Positions 1 to 9,685 of a stretch of DNA of 64,000 bases are shown piece after piece. The notes under the pieces are model-generated. The model searched no databases. It was not told the DNA's origin and saw nothing but the letters and a program-made list of their open reading frames with translations. The stretch covers positions 1,975,143 through 2,039,142 of the forward strand of contig NZ_JACSKH010000001.1 of assembly GCF_018617485.1 (NCBI RefSeq). The letters are read 5' to 3'. A program made the position numbers and the translations under genes. Origin of the DNA: Exiguobacterium sp. s124 (lineage in GTDB: Bacteria; Bacillota; Bacilli; Exiguobacteriales; Exiguobacteriaceae). Position 1 is the stretch's first letter. Every line of letters starts with the position of its first letter.

Positions 1-457
1 CATCTTTCGACGTCGCCATGATCAAACCACCGACAAACATGATCGGTGCACTGACGACCATCCGAAGCATCATGATAATGACTTGTTGGACTTGCGTGAT
101 GTCATTCGTCGTCCGCGTGATGAGCGAGGCTGTTCCGACACGGTCGAACTCTTCGAGCGAGAAACGCTCGACATGGTTAAAGACGCGTCTTCGTAAATCA
201 CGACCGAATCCCATCGCCGCTTTCGATGAATAAAAACTTGCCACGACTGCCGCGAGTGCCCCAAGTCCGGTCACACCGAGCATGATCCCACCCATTTGCC
301 AAATATAGCCGGTGTCTCCTGTCACGACCCCGTTATCGATGATATCCGCCATTAATGTCGGTAAGAATAAATCTGCTAGCGACTGTGCGAACACAAATAA
401 CAAGACCATGAGGACGGCCCATTTATAAGTAATCAAACGTTTTAATAACTTAATCAT
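1..457 (-). CDS. ABC exporter, membrane/ATPase fusion type, N-terminal part only
   Basis: The first 152 codons of a gene that runs off the left edge. The visible part is the membrane domain of a type IV (exporter-type) ABC half-transporter: a hydrophobic helix near residues 14-32, then the loop motif SLITRTTNDI typical of the cytoplasmic extensions of this family. The nucleotide-binding domain would lie beyond the edge. The ATG overlaps the end of the upstream marR gene by 8 bases, so the two are co-transcribed and translationally coupled. MarR plus one or two such half-transporters is a common drug or lipid efflux arrangement; the substrate cannot be told from the sequence. Confidence 0.85.
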   Translation of the reverse strand, partial: MIKLLKRLITYKWAVLMVLLFVFAQSLADLFLPTLMADIIDNGVVTGDTGYIWQMGGIMLGVTGLGALAAVVASFYSSKAAMGFGRDLRRRVFNHVERFSLEEFDRVGTASLITRTTNDITQVQQVIIMMLRMVVSAPIMFVGGLIMATSKD

Positions 458-932
458 GACGACATCCCCCTTCACAATCTGTGAATCCTTCATTTAATCC
501 ATCTGCAATCTGTTGATGGGCTTCAATCATATGACGATACGTCTCCTCATCTAAGTGAGACAAGATTTGATTCAACTGTTGTTCGGTCCCTTCCTCTTGT
601 TGTTCAATCTCATCAATCAATTGTTTGCCAGATTGATCAATCGTCAATACCACTTCGCGGCGATTATCCGGATTGATGTCTCGTCGAATCAATCCTCTCT
701 CCACTAGACCATCCAATGATTGACTCAACGTACTCTTCGGCATCCTTGTGCGCCGCACTAATTCTTTTTGTGTGATCGCACCCTGTTCATTCAACATCAT
801 CAGTCCATGAAGTTGTGGCAAGGTAAGGTCGTTTTGTTGGGCCGTCTGATGCATGAGGCGAATCAAGACGCGCTGTACGCGCCAAAACGATTTCATCATT
901 TCCCGCGCTCTTGTTGCACTCATCTCGGTCAT
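450..932 (-). CDS. MarR-family transcriptional regulator
   Basis: A 160-residue winged-helix regulator. The HTH and wing lie around residues 35-105 (QKELVRRTRMPKSTLSQSLD, then a DNRREV wing typical of MarR proteins). It starts at an ATG with RBS AAGGAGTG about 8 bases upstream. It is the first gene of a unit with the ABC exporter at the left edge and has a MarR-type palindrome just upstream, so it probably represses itself and the exporter until a toxic ligand binds. The ligand is unknown. Confidence 0.9.
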   Translation of the reverse strand: MTEMSATRAREMMKSFWRVQRVLIRLMHQTAQQNDLTLPQLHGLMMLNEQGAITQKELVRRTRMPKSTLSQSLDGLVERGLIRRDINPDNRREVVLTIDQSGKQLIDEIEQQEEGTEQQLNQILSHLDEETYRHMIEAHQQIADGLNEGFTDCEGGCRHD

Positions 933-964
933 GCTACTTCACTCCTTATATCGTTCCGACTCGG

Positions 965-984
965 ATTGTTCTATATGGAACAAT
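965..984 (-). promoter_or_regulatory. MarR-type operator upstream of marR-ABC unit
   Basis: Perfect inverted repeat ATTGTTC-N6-GAACAAT (arms 965-971 and 978-984), 33 bases before the marR start. On the minus strand a TTGACA (1022-1027) lies upstream with a weak TAATTT at 17-base spacing (999-1004), so the palindrome would sit just downstream of the -10. This is the size and place expected for an autoregulatory MarR operator. Confidence 0.6.
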
Positions 985-1058
985 TACTTATATAAAATAA
1001 ATTACTCCTCCGCCTCTTACTTGTCAACGATTTAGAATGTGAAAATGCACATAATAAA

Positions 1059-1090
1059 AAGAGCGATGTCATATAACTGACATCGCTCTT
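1059..1090 (-). terminator. Terminator after addA
   Basis: A 13-bp perfect stem (1059-1071 with 1078-1090, loop of 6). On the minus strand it is followed by a T-rich run, so it ends addBA transcription. Confidence 0.85.
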
Positions 1091-1100
1091 GGCTTGCTCT

Positions 1101-4100
1101 TTATGAGGTGGCCACTGTTACGATTTCTTGTAAGTCGAGTGAGTAAATAAGCGTCTGCTCGACACGAATATCCCAAATCGTCTCAATCGCTTCTCGGTAC
1201 AGTTGCAATTGAATCGCGTAACGATCCCGAAGCCGTTGATGTGCGTCTTCACGGGATCCGGATAAATGAACGACGGTGTCTGATTTATAGTCCAACAGGA
1301 TATAAGATGTCCCATCGAAATACAGACAGTCGATAATCCCTTGAATCAGTACGTCTTCATCGGTAAACTGCCCATCTGGGTTGACCCGTTCAGCCGGTAC
1401 GGTATAGGTGAATGGCAGTTCTCGCCAAGCGGTACCCTGCTTGAGCGCCTCGGCGAGCGCCTGTCCGACCTCGGTACGGAAAAACGCCTCTACGTCAGGA
1501 ATGGCGAGACGTGCCGTTTCAGCCTCGACCGGGCTAAGCATCCCTTGTCTCTCCCATTGATCGATTTGATCGACAATCGGTTGATTCGGATCAGCCATTT
1601 GGAAAATCAGATGTAACGTAGTCCCGCGTTCGGCACCGCTCTGTTTCACTTGACGCCATTTCGGCTCCCGATAAGGTGTATCGATTGGTCGAACCGGGTC
1701 TTCAAAGGCGGCTTGTTCCAGTTGCATCGCTCGTTTCAATTCCGTCACCGTTTGTTTCGCCGCCGTGCGTACGGCATCTTGAGCCGGATATGCATATGTC
1801 AATGCTTGGTGAATGGCATGAATCGTCGCTTCCTCATTTTGAATAGGGAAATCAATCGCTTCAAACTGTTGAACATGATGTAGCTGCGCCATCATCTCTT
1901 GTAGTGTCGCAACCTCCGCCAAATCAGCTTCACCAATCATACGGTACGTCCAAGAAGACGACTCATAGAATGTAGCGGCTGTAGTGAATCCGAACGATTC
2001 GATAAATGGCGAGGCACTTGGTAGACGTAAGAGTGCTGGCGCAATCCAATCCAAGTACGTTTTCGCTTCACGTCTCGCCTCACTCGCTAACAATTCTCCA
2101 GATTGTTCGACTTGTAGCCACTGTTGGAGCTGTTTGAGCGAATCCCCGACCGTTCCGACGAGAATCAATTTCTCTTTTGCCCGTGTCAACGCGACATAGA
2201 GGACACGCATCTCTTCTGCTTTCATCGTCGCGTCTAAATCTCGTCGAATCATCGCTTTCACGAACGTCTCCGCCTTTGTACGTGTCACGACATCGATTGC
2301 ATCAAGTGAAATTCCATACTGCTTATGGAAAATGACTCGCTGTTTCTGATCGAGTGTATTGAACTGTTTTCCGAGCTGGGCGACAATCGTTACCGGGAAC
2401 TCGAGACCTTTTGACTTATGCACAGTCATGATACGAACGACGTTTTCTTCGTCGCCGAGAGACCGCGCCTCGGATAGATCTTCCCCCGTATCTTGTAAAC
2501 GGTCCATGACACGTAAAAAGCGATACAGTCCACGATAGCCGCTTCGTTCATAAGAGAGCGCGCGGTCATAGAGCGCCTTCAAATTTTCTTGGCGCCCTTT
2601 TCCACCAGGCAATCCACCGGAAAAGTCATAAAATCCAGTGTCGTTGAACAACTGTTGAATCAATTCGGATAAGCTATGATTGCGCGCATAGGTACGCCAG
2701 CGGGAAAGACGATCGAGAAAGTCTCCACACTTCACACCGAGCTCGTCATCATCATCCGCTTTCGCCTTCAGCGCCTCATAGAACGAATCTTCGGACTCGA
2801 GTCGGATTCGTGCTAGCTCACCATCATCGAATCGAAACATCGGGGAACGGAGCGCTCCGGCGAGCGGAATATCCTGAAGCGGGTTATCAATTACTTTCAA
2901 GAGAGCAAGAATCATGCGAATCTCTGTCGCTTGAAAATAACCGCCATCGGAATCCGTATAAGCTGGAATATTGTACTGAGTCAAAATGTCCATCAACTGC
3001 TCGACTCGTCCTTTTTTTGAACGGACGAGAATCACGATGTCCCGATACTCACAGTTCCTGAGTTGTCCCGTCGCTTCATCCGTCACTTTGAACGGTTCAT
3101 CTCCAGACACTAGCTCTAAAATTCGGGTCGCGATGGCTCGTCCTTCGACTTCCTGTTTCGATAATTCACGACTCGCTCCGTCGACAATCATCAATTCGGG
3201 ATTCGCTGGGATCGGTTCATACTCACGACCCGGAACGAGTTGAGCGGCCTCATCATAAGCGATTTCTCCGACCTCTTCGTCCATGAGCTGAACGAACAAG
3301 TCATTGATCCCATGAAGCACCTCTGCCCGACTACGGAAGTTTTGGGAGAGATCGATTCGTTTTCCCGTGTCCGCCTGTTTGAAGCGTGTCGCCTTATCGA
3401 TGAAGAGACCTGGCTCCGCATGACGGAACCGATAAATGGATTGCTTGATGTCTCCAACCATAAACAAGTTCCCGATTTCTTCCCGTTCATTTGCGACAAG
3501 ATTGATGATGGTTTCTTGAATTTCGTTCGTATCTTGATACTCATCGACCAGTACCTCGACAAAGCGTTCTTTGTACAGAGCCGCGACATCAGACGGTCCA
3601 TCTTCCTGCCGTAAGATGGCGAGCGCATAATGTTCCAAGTCGCTGAAGTCGACGAAGGCTCGGTCGCGCTTCGCTTGTTCATATGCTTTTCCGAACGCAC
3701 GAACCGTTTGGACGAGCGTCTTGACGAGAGGTTGTTGCATCGAGACGCTTTCCAATAAATCCGCCCCGCTGACACGTGCCTGCTCAACAGCCGCCGTCAA
3801 TTTTTTCTTCGCTTGATCATACGCCGGTTTGAGCACCTCATGATAAATCTGGTGTTCCTCTTTTTTAGGAACGGATTTCATCGTGCCAAACTTCATCGCA
3901 CGTGCAGCCGTCTCGAGTTCGCTCCAGACGACGGCTTCCCCTTCTAACTGTTCTAACGGGAAAATTGCCTGACGGATGTTTTCCGACTGGGGTTCATATC
4001 CTGCAACCCGAAGCTCCGCCTCAAGCTTCCGAAGATTACGCACCGCTTTTTCGATGTCTTGCCACAACATGTGGCCAAATTCGATGAGGATGGCTTCCCG

Positions 4101-4718
4101 ATCCGGGTCATCTCCGAACGTATACATCGAAATGAGGTTATCTAAATAGGCGTCGGGGTCCGGAAGTGTACGGGCATAATGATATAGACCGAGAATGAGG
4201 TCTTCGATTTCACTGTCCCCGCGATCTGATGTGTAAGCATCGACAAGGGCGAAGAAATCTGTATCCTGCTTCCCGTACTCTTCTTCAAGCACTTCTTCTA
4301 ACACATCATCTTGTAACAACACGAGATCTCGCTCTTCCGCAATCTTGAATGCCGGATCTAAGTCCAATAAATAGTAATTTTCGCGAATCACTTCTAAACA
4401 GAACGAGTGGATGGTTGTAATGAGTGCCCGGTTCAACATTTGTCGCTGTTTCCGGACATACTCATTCGTTGGGTCGTCACGCAACGCCTCTTCCAGCGCC
4501 TTTGCGATGCGTCGCTTCATTTCTGCCGCTGCCGCGTTTGTAAATGTCACGACGAGCATACGATCTGCCGTCAATTCATCTGCTTCATCGAGCAATCGGC
4601 TAGACAACCGCTCGACGAGAACTGCTGTCTTCCCCGATCCGGCCGCAGCCGAGACGAGGACGTGACTTCCCCTCGCTTCAATTGCGGCGAACTGGTCATT
4701 CGTCCATTTCACGGTCAT
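1101..4718 (-). CDS. addA: ATP-dependent helicase/nuclease subunit A
   Basis: A 1205-residue UvrD-type (SF1) helicase with a C-terminal RecB-type nuclease, the AddA half of the AddAB complex that resects double-strand breaks for RecA (RecBCD equivalent of Firmicutes). Walker A is AAAGSGKT with Lys30. The helicase box DEYQDTN, the QNFRSR motif and the ALTRAKEKL motif VI follow in order. The nuclease site is the GIIDCLYFDG ... LLDYKSD segment near the C terminus. The length matches the family. Its start lies 23 bases inside the end of addB, so the subunits are translationally coupled. Confidence 0.97.
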   Translation of the reverse strand: MTVKWTNDQFAAIEARGSHVLVSAAAGSGKTAVLVERLSSRLLDEADELTADRMLVVTFTNAAAAEMKRRIAKALEEALRDDPTNEYVRKQRQMLNRALITTIHSFCLEVIRENYYLLDLDPAFKIAEERDLVLLQDDVLEEVLEEEYGKQDTDFFALVDAYTSDRGDSEIEDLILGLYHYARTLPDPDAYLDNLISMYTFGDDPDREAILIEFGHMLWQDIEKAVRNLRKLEAELRVAGYEPQSENIRQAIFPLEQLEGEAVVWSELETAARAMKFGTMKSVPKKEEHQIYHEVLKPAYDQAKKKLTAAVEQARVSGADLLESVSMQQPLVKTLVQTVRAFGKAYEQAKRDRAFVDFSDLEHYALAILRQEDGPSDVAALYKERFVEVLVDEYQDTNEIQETIINLVANEREEIGNLFMVGDIKQSIYRFRHAEPGLFIDKATRFKQADTGKRIDLSQNFRSRAEVLHGINDLFVQLMDEEVGEIAYDEAAQLVPGREYEPIPANPELMIVDGASRELSKQEVEGRAIATRILELVSGDEPFKVTDEATGQLRNCEYRDIVILVRSKKGRVEQLMDILTQYNIPAYTDSDGGYFQATEIRMILALLKVIDNPLQDIPLAGALRSPMFRFDDGELARIRLESEDSFYEALKAKADDDDELGVKCGDFLDRLSRWRTYARNHSLSELIQQLFNDTGFYDFSGGLPGGKGRQENLKALYDRALSYERSGYRGLYRFLRVMDRLQDTGEDLSEARSLGDEENVVRIMTVHKSKGLEFPVTIVAQLGKQFNTLDQKQRVIFHKQYGISLDAIDVVTRTKAETFVKAMIRRDLDATMKAEEMRVLYVALTRAKEKLILVGTVGDSLKQLQQWLQVEQSGELLASEARREAKTYLDWIAPALLRLPSASPFIESFGFTTAATFYESSSWTYRMIGEADLAEVATLQEMMAQLHHVQQFEAIDFPIQNEEATIHAIHQALTYAYPAQDAVRTAAKQTVTELKRAMQLEQAAFEDPVRPIDTPYREPKWRQVKQSGAERGTTLHLIFQMADPNQPIVDQIDQWERQGMLSPVEAETARLAIPDVEAFFRTEVGQALAEALKQGTAWRELPFTYTVPAERVNPDGQFTDEDVLIQGIIDCLYFDGTSYILLDYKSDTVVHLSGSREDAHQRLRDRYAIQLQLYREAIETIWDIRVEQTLIYSLDLQEIVTVATS

Positions 4719-7700
4719 CCCCTCCTAACTCCTGAAATACATCTTCTTTCTCTAACTTTTTCAATTTGCGAGGTTCATTCGAGAGCGCCTCGTCAAAATG
4801 ACAGACACTCTGATACGGACATGTCTGACACGGTCGCCGTTCTTTATATTCGTACGGCTCTACGTCTATTTTTCCGTCATACATCTCCTCGGCACTCGAT
4901 TTGACGACATCAAACGCATGGTCCATCAACTGTTCGAGTTGAGGCGGTGTGACGATTTTCTTCAACGTATTCGCGTCAGGCGTCCCATCTTTTTTATATT
5001 TGACCGGGATGACAATCGATTTTTTCGAAGATTCTTTTGCGGAACGGTCCATCATCTCCAAAATCTTCGGGTCGTCGACCAATAGCCCTTGCATCTGATA
5101 AGACTCCAACACTTTTTGTCGCGTCTCTTCATCAGAACCTGCCGGTGGTACGAGTGGGCGATGGACGTGGAAATACAGTGCCGCAGCCGGCGCCACGTTC
5201 TCTTTCGTCCATACCTCCGCCTGCTCAATCAACACTTTCAAATAAATGAGCATTTGCATCGCGAGACCGTAATAAATTTCCGCAAAATCGACTTCGCGCT
5301 TGCTCGACTTGTAATCAACGATGCGAACGTACAGCTGGTCATGAACCATTGCCGTGTCGACACGATCGATTCGACCAATGAGCTCACACGTCGCCCCATT
5401 CGACAACGTGAATGAGACAGGTGGAAACTGACCGCTCCCGAATGCAAGTTCAAACGCTTTCGGGTCGAAACCGTCCCGTTTCGACTGTTCAATCAATACC
5501 TCTGCCGTCTTGCTGACGACATCCGTCAATTTTTTCTTCAAATAGGCGTATCGGTTTGAACTCATCAGAATCGCATGTTGGATTTCAGGCGTCACAAGTT
5601 CTACCGCCTGTTCCGCTAAGTTCACACATTCATCTGGCGCCACGTCCCGCCATTCTTTTCCGTCCATCTTCACCGTCTGTGACATATGTTCAATCGTTCG
5701 GTGATAGAGGTTTCCGATATCCGGTGCTTCGAGTCGATACAGACGACGTTCTTTTAAACGCAATCCATAACTTGCAAAATGCTTGAACGGACACGCTTGG
5801 AACGTCTCGAGTCGCGAGACACTCGCCCGAATCGATGGCGTGTAAAGCGATTTGGCGACATCGTCGTCTAATGATTTCGGGATATTTTGATAAAACAAGG
5901 CGCTCGTCAACAATTGCAATCGCTCGCGACCGTCCGGATGTTTCAACAGTTCGTTATAGACGGCGAACCACATATCTTGAATCGGATAATGACGACTTAA
6001 ACGCTGAAGTTCGAGAGCCGTGACCGCTGCTGTCTGGTTCACATTCGTCAAAAAGGCGAATTGGTCACGCGGTCGGTGTTCCCCGGCTTCAGCAAAATGG
6101 GTCTTGATGACGTTTTTATGGAGACGGGCCTTTAAATCCGCAATGAAGCGCGCCGGTTGAATCGCCTTACCTGTTCTATCGACGAGGGCATAACTAATGT
6201 AGAGACGCTCACTCGGTGCCGTCACTGCTTTATATAAGTAATACGTTTCATCATCAAACAAGTGCTCGGTCGCTTTTCCAGCACGCAGACCGTTCTCATG
6301 CATGAAATCCAAGTCGTGATCGGTCAATAGCTTGGACTGTGTCGTGACGAGAGGAATTTGATCTTCATTCGCCCCGAGCAAGAACACCACTTTCTTATCA
6401 ATTAATCGACCACGGACGTAGTCCGTCACCGTCAATTGATCGAGTGAAGGTGGAATAAGCGCATAGCGAAGACTATCTAGACCCGTGTCCATCATCTGGA
6501 GAAACAGTTCCGTCGACAAAGTCTCTTCTGGAGCTGCCGCTTCTAACTGTTCGAGTAAATGTAAGACCGCGTCCCACACTTGGGTATGTTCACGTGCTTC
6601 GAGCAACTGCGCTTCTTCAATCGCTTCGTCACGCCAATGAGTCAGACAGTCCGATACACCGATTCGTTCTAAGAAGGCATACATGGCATGCGTGTAGGCT
6701 TGCATCGTCTTCGCCTGTTTCAAATCCGACAGCAAGGGATCAAACGTTTCGATGACGCGTTCCCGGTAGCGATTCAACTCCACTTCAACATCTAGCTCTT
6801 CACTCGTCAGTCGCGCTTCTTCTCCTGTACGACGACGTAACTGCCATGCATCGTGCCAATGGTAGTGTTTGATGCCACGTTCAATAACGAACGCTTCGAG
6901 GCGGTCGACAGACGTGCGTCGGTGCGTCGGGTCGAGGACGACGAGCTCCGTCTTCAATGCCCGAAAAACAGCTTCCTCCCGATAGCTACGCAATGCGATG
7001 TCGATGGTGGCTTTCAACAATTCAACGAGCGGATGGTCAAGCATCGGCTGCCGTTCATCTAAGAAGTAGGGCAGCCCCATCTTTTGTAACGCTTGTGATG
7101 CCAGGTCGCCATATTCATCGAGTGAACGCGAGATGAGCGCAATGTCTCGGTAACGATATCCTTCTTCACGCGTGAGTCGGATGACCTCGCGAACAGCCGC
7201 CTCCACCTCGACAGTCCGGTCGACGGCAGCGTGCAAGTCGACACGATTCTCCGTCCCGGTGTATGGCTCCGCCGTCATCTGGTCAAAGGTCGCCTCTAAA
7301 TAACGAAGACTTGGATGTGTGTAGCGATATACGTTGTCATACGTTTTGTCGACCGATAGAAGTTGTCGTTCCGACAAGAGTTCCTTGAAGCGCATGAGCG
7401 TACGCTGTGTCGGTCCAAACAATGGATCCGGACGATACATGGATGAGGGATCAAGCGTCAACAACACATCGACGTCGACCTTTTCTGCAAGACCGACGAG
7501 GACGGCTAGTTCCTGCTCTGAAAACTCATTAAATCCGTCCACATATACATGGACTCCCGTCAAATCCGTCTCCGGTAACAGTTGCAACAGGACGTTGAAA
7601 TAGTCCTCCGCGTGTAGCGACTTACCTTCCGTCATCTTCAAAAACCCTTCATAGATGATGGAGAGATCCTGTAACTTTAAGGCACGATGTTGCGCTTGTT

Positions 7701-8133
7701 CACTTAAGCGTAATAGATGCTCCGGTTCAACAAGTCCTCGCTTCAACATGGAAATCAATTGGTTCAACTCTTCATAAAATCCGAACTGGTTCATCGTTCG
7801 ACGGAACAAGGTCAGCCGCTCCTCGCTCATCTCGACGACTCTCCGTAACAACAGATGCGTCCCCGTCTGATCTAAGAATTGGTCCGTTGCCACTCCCGCA
7901 TCTCGCATCATTAAGAATGCGAGACGGCGCATCGACAGCACTTGGATCCTTGTCGAGCCGCGCAGACCGTCCACTGTAGCCATCTTCTTCTCCATCTCAA
8001 ACGACATTTGGTCCGGCACGATCATATAAATCGTTGGTCCGCTCGGGTTCTGTTTTAAATCCTGAATGACTTGTTCAATCATCCGTTCACTTTTCCCCGT
8101 TCCCGATCGACCAACGTGAAAGGTTACTGTCAT
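4696..8133 (-). CDS. addB: ATP-dependent helicase/nuclease subunit B
   Basis: AddB, the second subunit of AddAB: it holds the inactive-helicase fold that recognises Chi and a second RecB-type nuclease. Visible: P-loop GRSGTGKS at residues 8-15; nuclease segment GRIDRVDTAM ... VDYKSS; and the iron-sulfur cysteines, one in FQACPFKHF and three near the C terminus (Cys1102, Cys1105, Cys1111, C-x2-C-x5-C), as in B. subtilis AddB. I chose the ATG at 8133 because GGAAGGAGTG sits about 9 bases before it and the protein then begins as family members do. An ATG at 8175 would add 14 residues but its Shine-Dalgarno abuts the codon. First gene of addB-addA. Confidence 0.96.
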   Translation of the reverse strand: MTVTFHVGRSGTGKSERMIEQVIQDLKQNPSGPTIYMIVPDQMSFEMEKKMATVDGLRGSTRIQVLSMRRLAFLMMRDAGVATDQFLDQTGTHLLLRRVVEMSEERLTLFRRTMNQFGFYEELNQLISMLKRGLVEPEHLLRLSEQAQHRALKLQDLSIIYEGFLKMTEGKSLHAEDYFNVLLQLLPETDLTGVHVYVDGFNEFSEQELAVLVGLAEKVDVDVLLTLDPSSMYRPDPLFGPTQRTLMRFKELLSERQLLSVDKTYDNVYRYTHPSLRYLEATFDQMTAEPYTGTENRVDLHAAVDRTVEVEAAVREVIRLTREEGYRYRDIALISRSLDEYGDLASQALQKMGLPYFLDERQPMLDHPLVELLKATIDIALRSYREEAVFRALKTELVVLDPTHRRTSVDRLEAFVIERGIKHYHWHDAWQLRRRTGEEARLTSEELDVEVELNRYRERVIETFDPLLSDLKQAKTMQAYTHAMYAFLERIGVSDCLTHWRDEAIEEAQLLEAREHTQVWDAVLHLLEQLEAAAPEETLSTELFLQMMDTGLDSLRYALIPPSLDQLTVTDYVRGRLIDKKVVFLLGANEDQIPLVTTQSKLLTDHDLDFMHENGLRAGKATEHLFDDETYYLYKAVTAPSERLYISYALVDRTGKAIQPARFIADLKARLHKNVIKTHFAEAGEHRPRDQFAFLTNVNQTAAVTALELQRLSRHYPIQDMWFAVYNELLKHPDGRERLQLLTSALFYQNIPKSLDDDVAKSLYTPSIRASVSRLETFQACPFKHFASYGLRLKERRLYRLEAPDIGNLYHRTIEHMSQTVKMDGKEWRDVAPDECVNLAEQAVELVTPEIQHAILMSSNRYAYLKKKLTDVVSKTAEVLIEQSKRDGFDPKAFELAFGSGQFPPVSFTLSNGATCELIGRIDRVDTAMVHDQLYVRIVDYKSSKREVDFAEIYYGLAMQMLIYLKVLIEQAEVWTKENVAPAAALYFHVHRPLVPPAGSDEETRQKVLESYQMQGLLVDDPKILEMMDRSAKESSKKSIVIPVKYKKDGTPDANTLKKIVTPPQLEQLMDHAFDVVKSSAEEMYDGKIDVEPYEYKERRPCQTCPYQSVCHFDEALSNEPRKLKKLEKEDVFQELGGDDREMDE

Positions 8134-8291
8134 TTTAGCGAACACTCCTTCCCTTTTTTCTTCATTATGAACCATCTCCCTTCATTTGTAGAGGGAAACC
8201 TCCTCTTCACCCCACTAAAAAAAGTTATAGCCTGCATCGTTCCCATTTTTGTTCAAAATCGATTAGACTGAACGTATGAGGGGGAATGAAT

Positions 8292-8672
8292 GTGAGTGCC
8301 TATGAACAATTTGGAGGCGAAAGCGGCGTTCAACAACTTGTTGACGCGTTTTATGACCTCGTCTATGCCGACCCGATTTTACTACCGCTATTTCCGGCAG
8401 ACAAAGATCGGGTGAAACAACATCAATTTGAATTTCTAACCCAGTTGCTAGGTGGTCCAAAGTTATATTCGGAACGTCGCGGTGGCGGGAATTTAGCGAT
8501 GATTCATCATGAGCATCCGATTTCTGAGACACATGCCGGGCATTGGCTCGGATGCATGGAGCAAGCGCTCAAGACGGTCGATGCGCCGGAATCAATCAAA
8601 CGCCAACTCTTCCAGCGACTAATCATGTCGTCCTCGAATGTTGTCCGCGTTTGCTCGCATCATTTTGAGTAG
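8292..8672 (+). CDS. Truncated haemoglobin (group II type)
   Basis: About 126 residues with the 2-on-2 globin signature: FGGESGVQQLVDAFYDLVYAD at the start, FLTQLLGGP, and HEHPISETHAGHWLGCM, which holds the proximal haem-ligand region and the Trp of group II proteins. It resembles B. subtilis YjbI and probably binds O2 or NO. GTG at 8292 is preferred because GAGGGG ends 7 bases before it; an in-frame ATG at 8286 is only 1 base from the same Shine-Dalgarno. It is divergent from addB and stands alone. Confidence 0.88.
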   Translation: MSAYEQFGGESGVQQLVDAFYDLVYADPILLPLFPADKDRVKQHQFEFLTQLLGGPKLYSERRGGGNLAMIHHEHPISETHAGHWLGCMEQALKTVDAPESIKRQLFQRLIMSSSNVVRVCSHHFE

Positions 8673-8727
8673 TCACAACTATAAAAAGTGGGTATGATAG
8701 GAAAGTAAGTAAAGGAGGTCGTTTCAC

Positions 8728-9117
8728 ATGACAGAAGAAGAAAAAAAAGAAGTCGTCTCATCTGAGGAAGAGGGGACGGAAGAAAAAGAAGAAACGGTAG
8801 TCCTCGCCGACGCGCTTGATGAAGCTAACCAAGCAGCTGAAGCAGAAGAAGATGAGGACGATGATGAGGATCAGCCGGAAGAGAAGAACATGGATCACAT
8901 CAAAGGCGTCTTCAACTTCGACCATGAAAATGGCCGTGAGTACCGTGTCGTCTTTTACAACGATCGCAAAAACTTAGTGTTCCGTGAACTTGGAAACGGC
9001 AAAGTCGAATTTGTCGGTCGTTTCTCGGACGACGCATACGATGAAGAAAATGAGGCAGAAATGCGTGAACTCGGGCAACGTGAACTCGAGCGCATTCTAG
9101 CTGAACGCTTCAAATAA
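8728..9117 (+). CDS. Acidic protein of unknown function
   Basis: A 129-residue protein not recognised with certainty. Residues 1-54 are almost wholly Glu, Asp, Ala and Lys, with runs of Asp/Glu at 41-52 (low complexity, probably disordered). Residues 55-129 look like a small alpha/beta domain (GVFNFDHENGREYRVVFYND, then a helix rich in Glu and Arg). The strand-rich part is reminiscent of the DUF1292/YrzB type, but I would not assign it. AAAGGAGG lies about 8 bases before the ATG. It shares a bidirectional terminator with the convergent basic protein. Confidence 0.75.
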   Translation: MTEEEKKEVVSSEEEGTEEKEETVVLADALDEANQAAEAEEDEDDDEDQPEEKNMDHIKGVFNFDHENGREYRVVFYNDRKNLVFRELGNGKVEFVGRFSDDAYDEENEAEMRELGQRELERILAERFK

Positions 9118-9148
9118 AAAAATCGCCGAATTTTTCGGCGATTTTTTT
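9116..9148. terminator. Bidirectional terminator
   Basis: Stem AATCGCCGAA (9121-9130) with TTCGGCGATT (9134-9143), an A run before and a T run after. It can stop both the acidic-protein gene (+) and the basic-protein gene (-), which converge here. Confidence 0.85.
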
Positions 9149-9558
9149 TAGTTCTTCTTATTTCGTTTCTTTTTACGAAGTGCATACGCCACACCGGCAA
9201 TCCCACCGACGACAGCAAGTCCAGCGACGACTGGGACGAGCACACGCTTCGTTGGAATCATCTCTTTCACACGCTCATAAGGCGTTGGTGTCGAGAACTC
9301 TAATTGTACGGCTGTATCACCGTGTCCATGCGCCCGCGCCTTACGTGACGCATCTGTGACGACCACACGCCCCGTCGTCCAGCGACGATTGCCGTACTCG
9401 TCTACGTACGGACGACGTACACGTTTCACGTCGCGTACCATCTTCCCACGCGCACGATCTGGTCGAACGACACGCTCACTGGACCAAGAGCGGCTTCCTG
9501 TCACACTATACGCAGGTCGTACTTTCCTACGATTGAGCCAAGTATATGAATCGTTCAT
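9148..9558 (-). CDS. Basic single-pass membrane protein of unknown function
   Basis: 136 residues from an ATG preceded at 8 bases by GGGAGGG. The N-terminal 75 residues are very rich in Arg and Lys (RRKVRP, RVVRPDRARGK, KRVRRPYVD). Near residues 106-127 is one hydrophobic segment (VLVPVVAGLAVVGGIAGVAY), followed by the charged tail RKKKRNKKN, which predicts a C-terminal tail-anchor-like helix. No known family was recognised. Confidence 0.7.
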   Translation of the reverse strand: MNDSYTWLNRRKVRPAYSVTGSRSWSSERVVRPDRARGKMVRDVKRVRRPYVDEYGNRRWTTGRVVVTDASRKARAHGHGDTAVQLEFSTPTPYERVKEMIPTKRVLVPVVAGLAVVGGIAGVAYALRKKKRNKKN

Positions 9559-9641
9559 CTTCAATTCCCTCCCATACTGTTCAAAACCTCTCTTCTAATT
9601 ATACCCATACAACATCACCCAAAACATGTGACAAATGGTCC

Positions 9642-9674
9642 AAAAAAAGGTGTGACACCATTTAGGCGTCACAC
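9642..9674 (-). terminator. Terminator after the RND pump gene
   Basis: Stem GGTGTGACACC (9649-9659) with GGCGTCACACC (9664-9674). On the minus strand a run of seven T follows. Confidence 0.85.
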
Positions 9675-9685
9675 CTTCTCAAGAT

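Noticed and set aside
4407..4904. 165-codon frame opposite addA/addB
   Set aside because: It is antisense to two well-supported coding regions, has no family resemblance and no convincing RBS.
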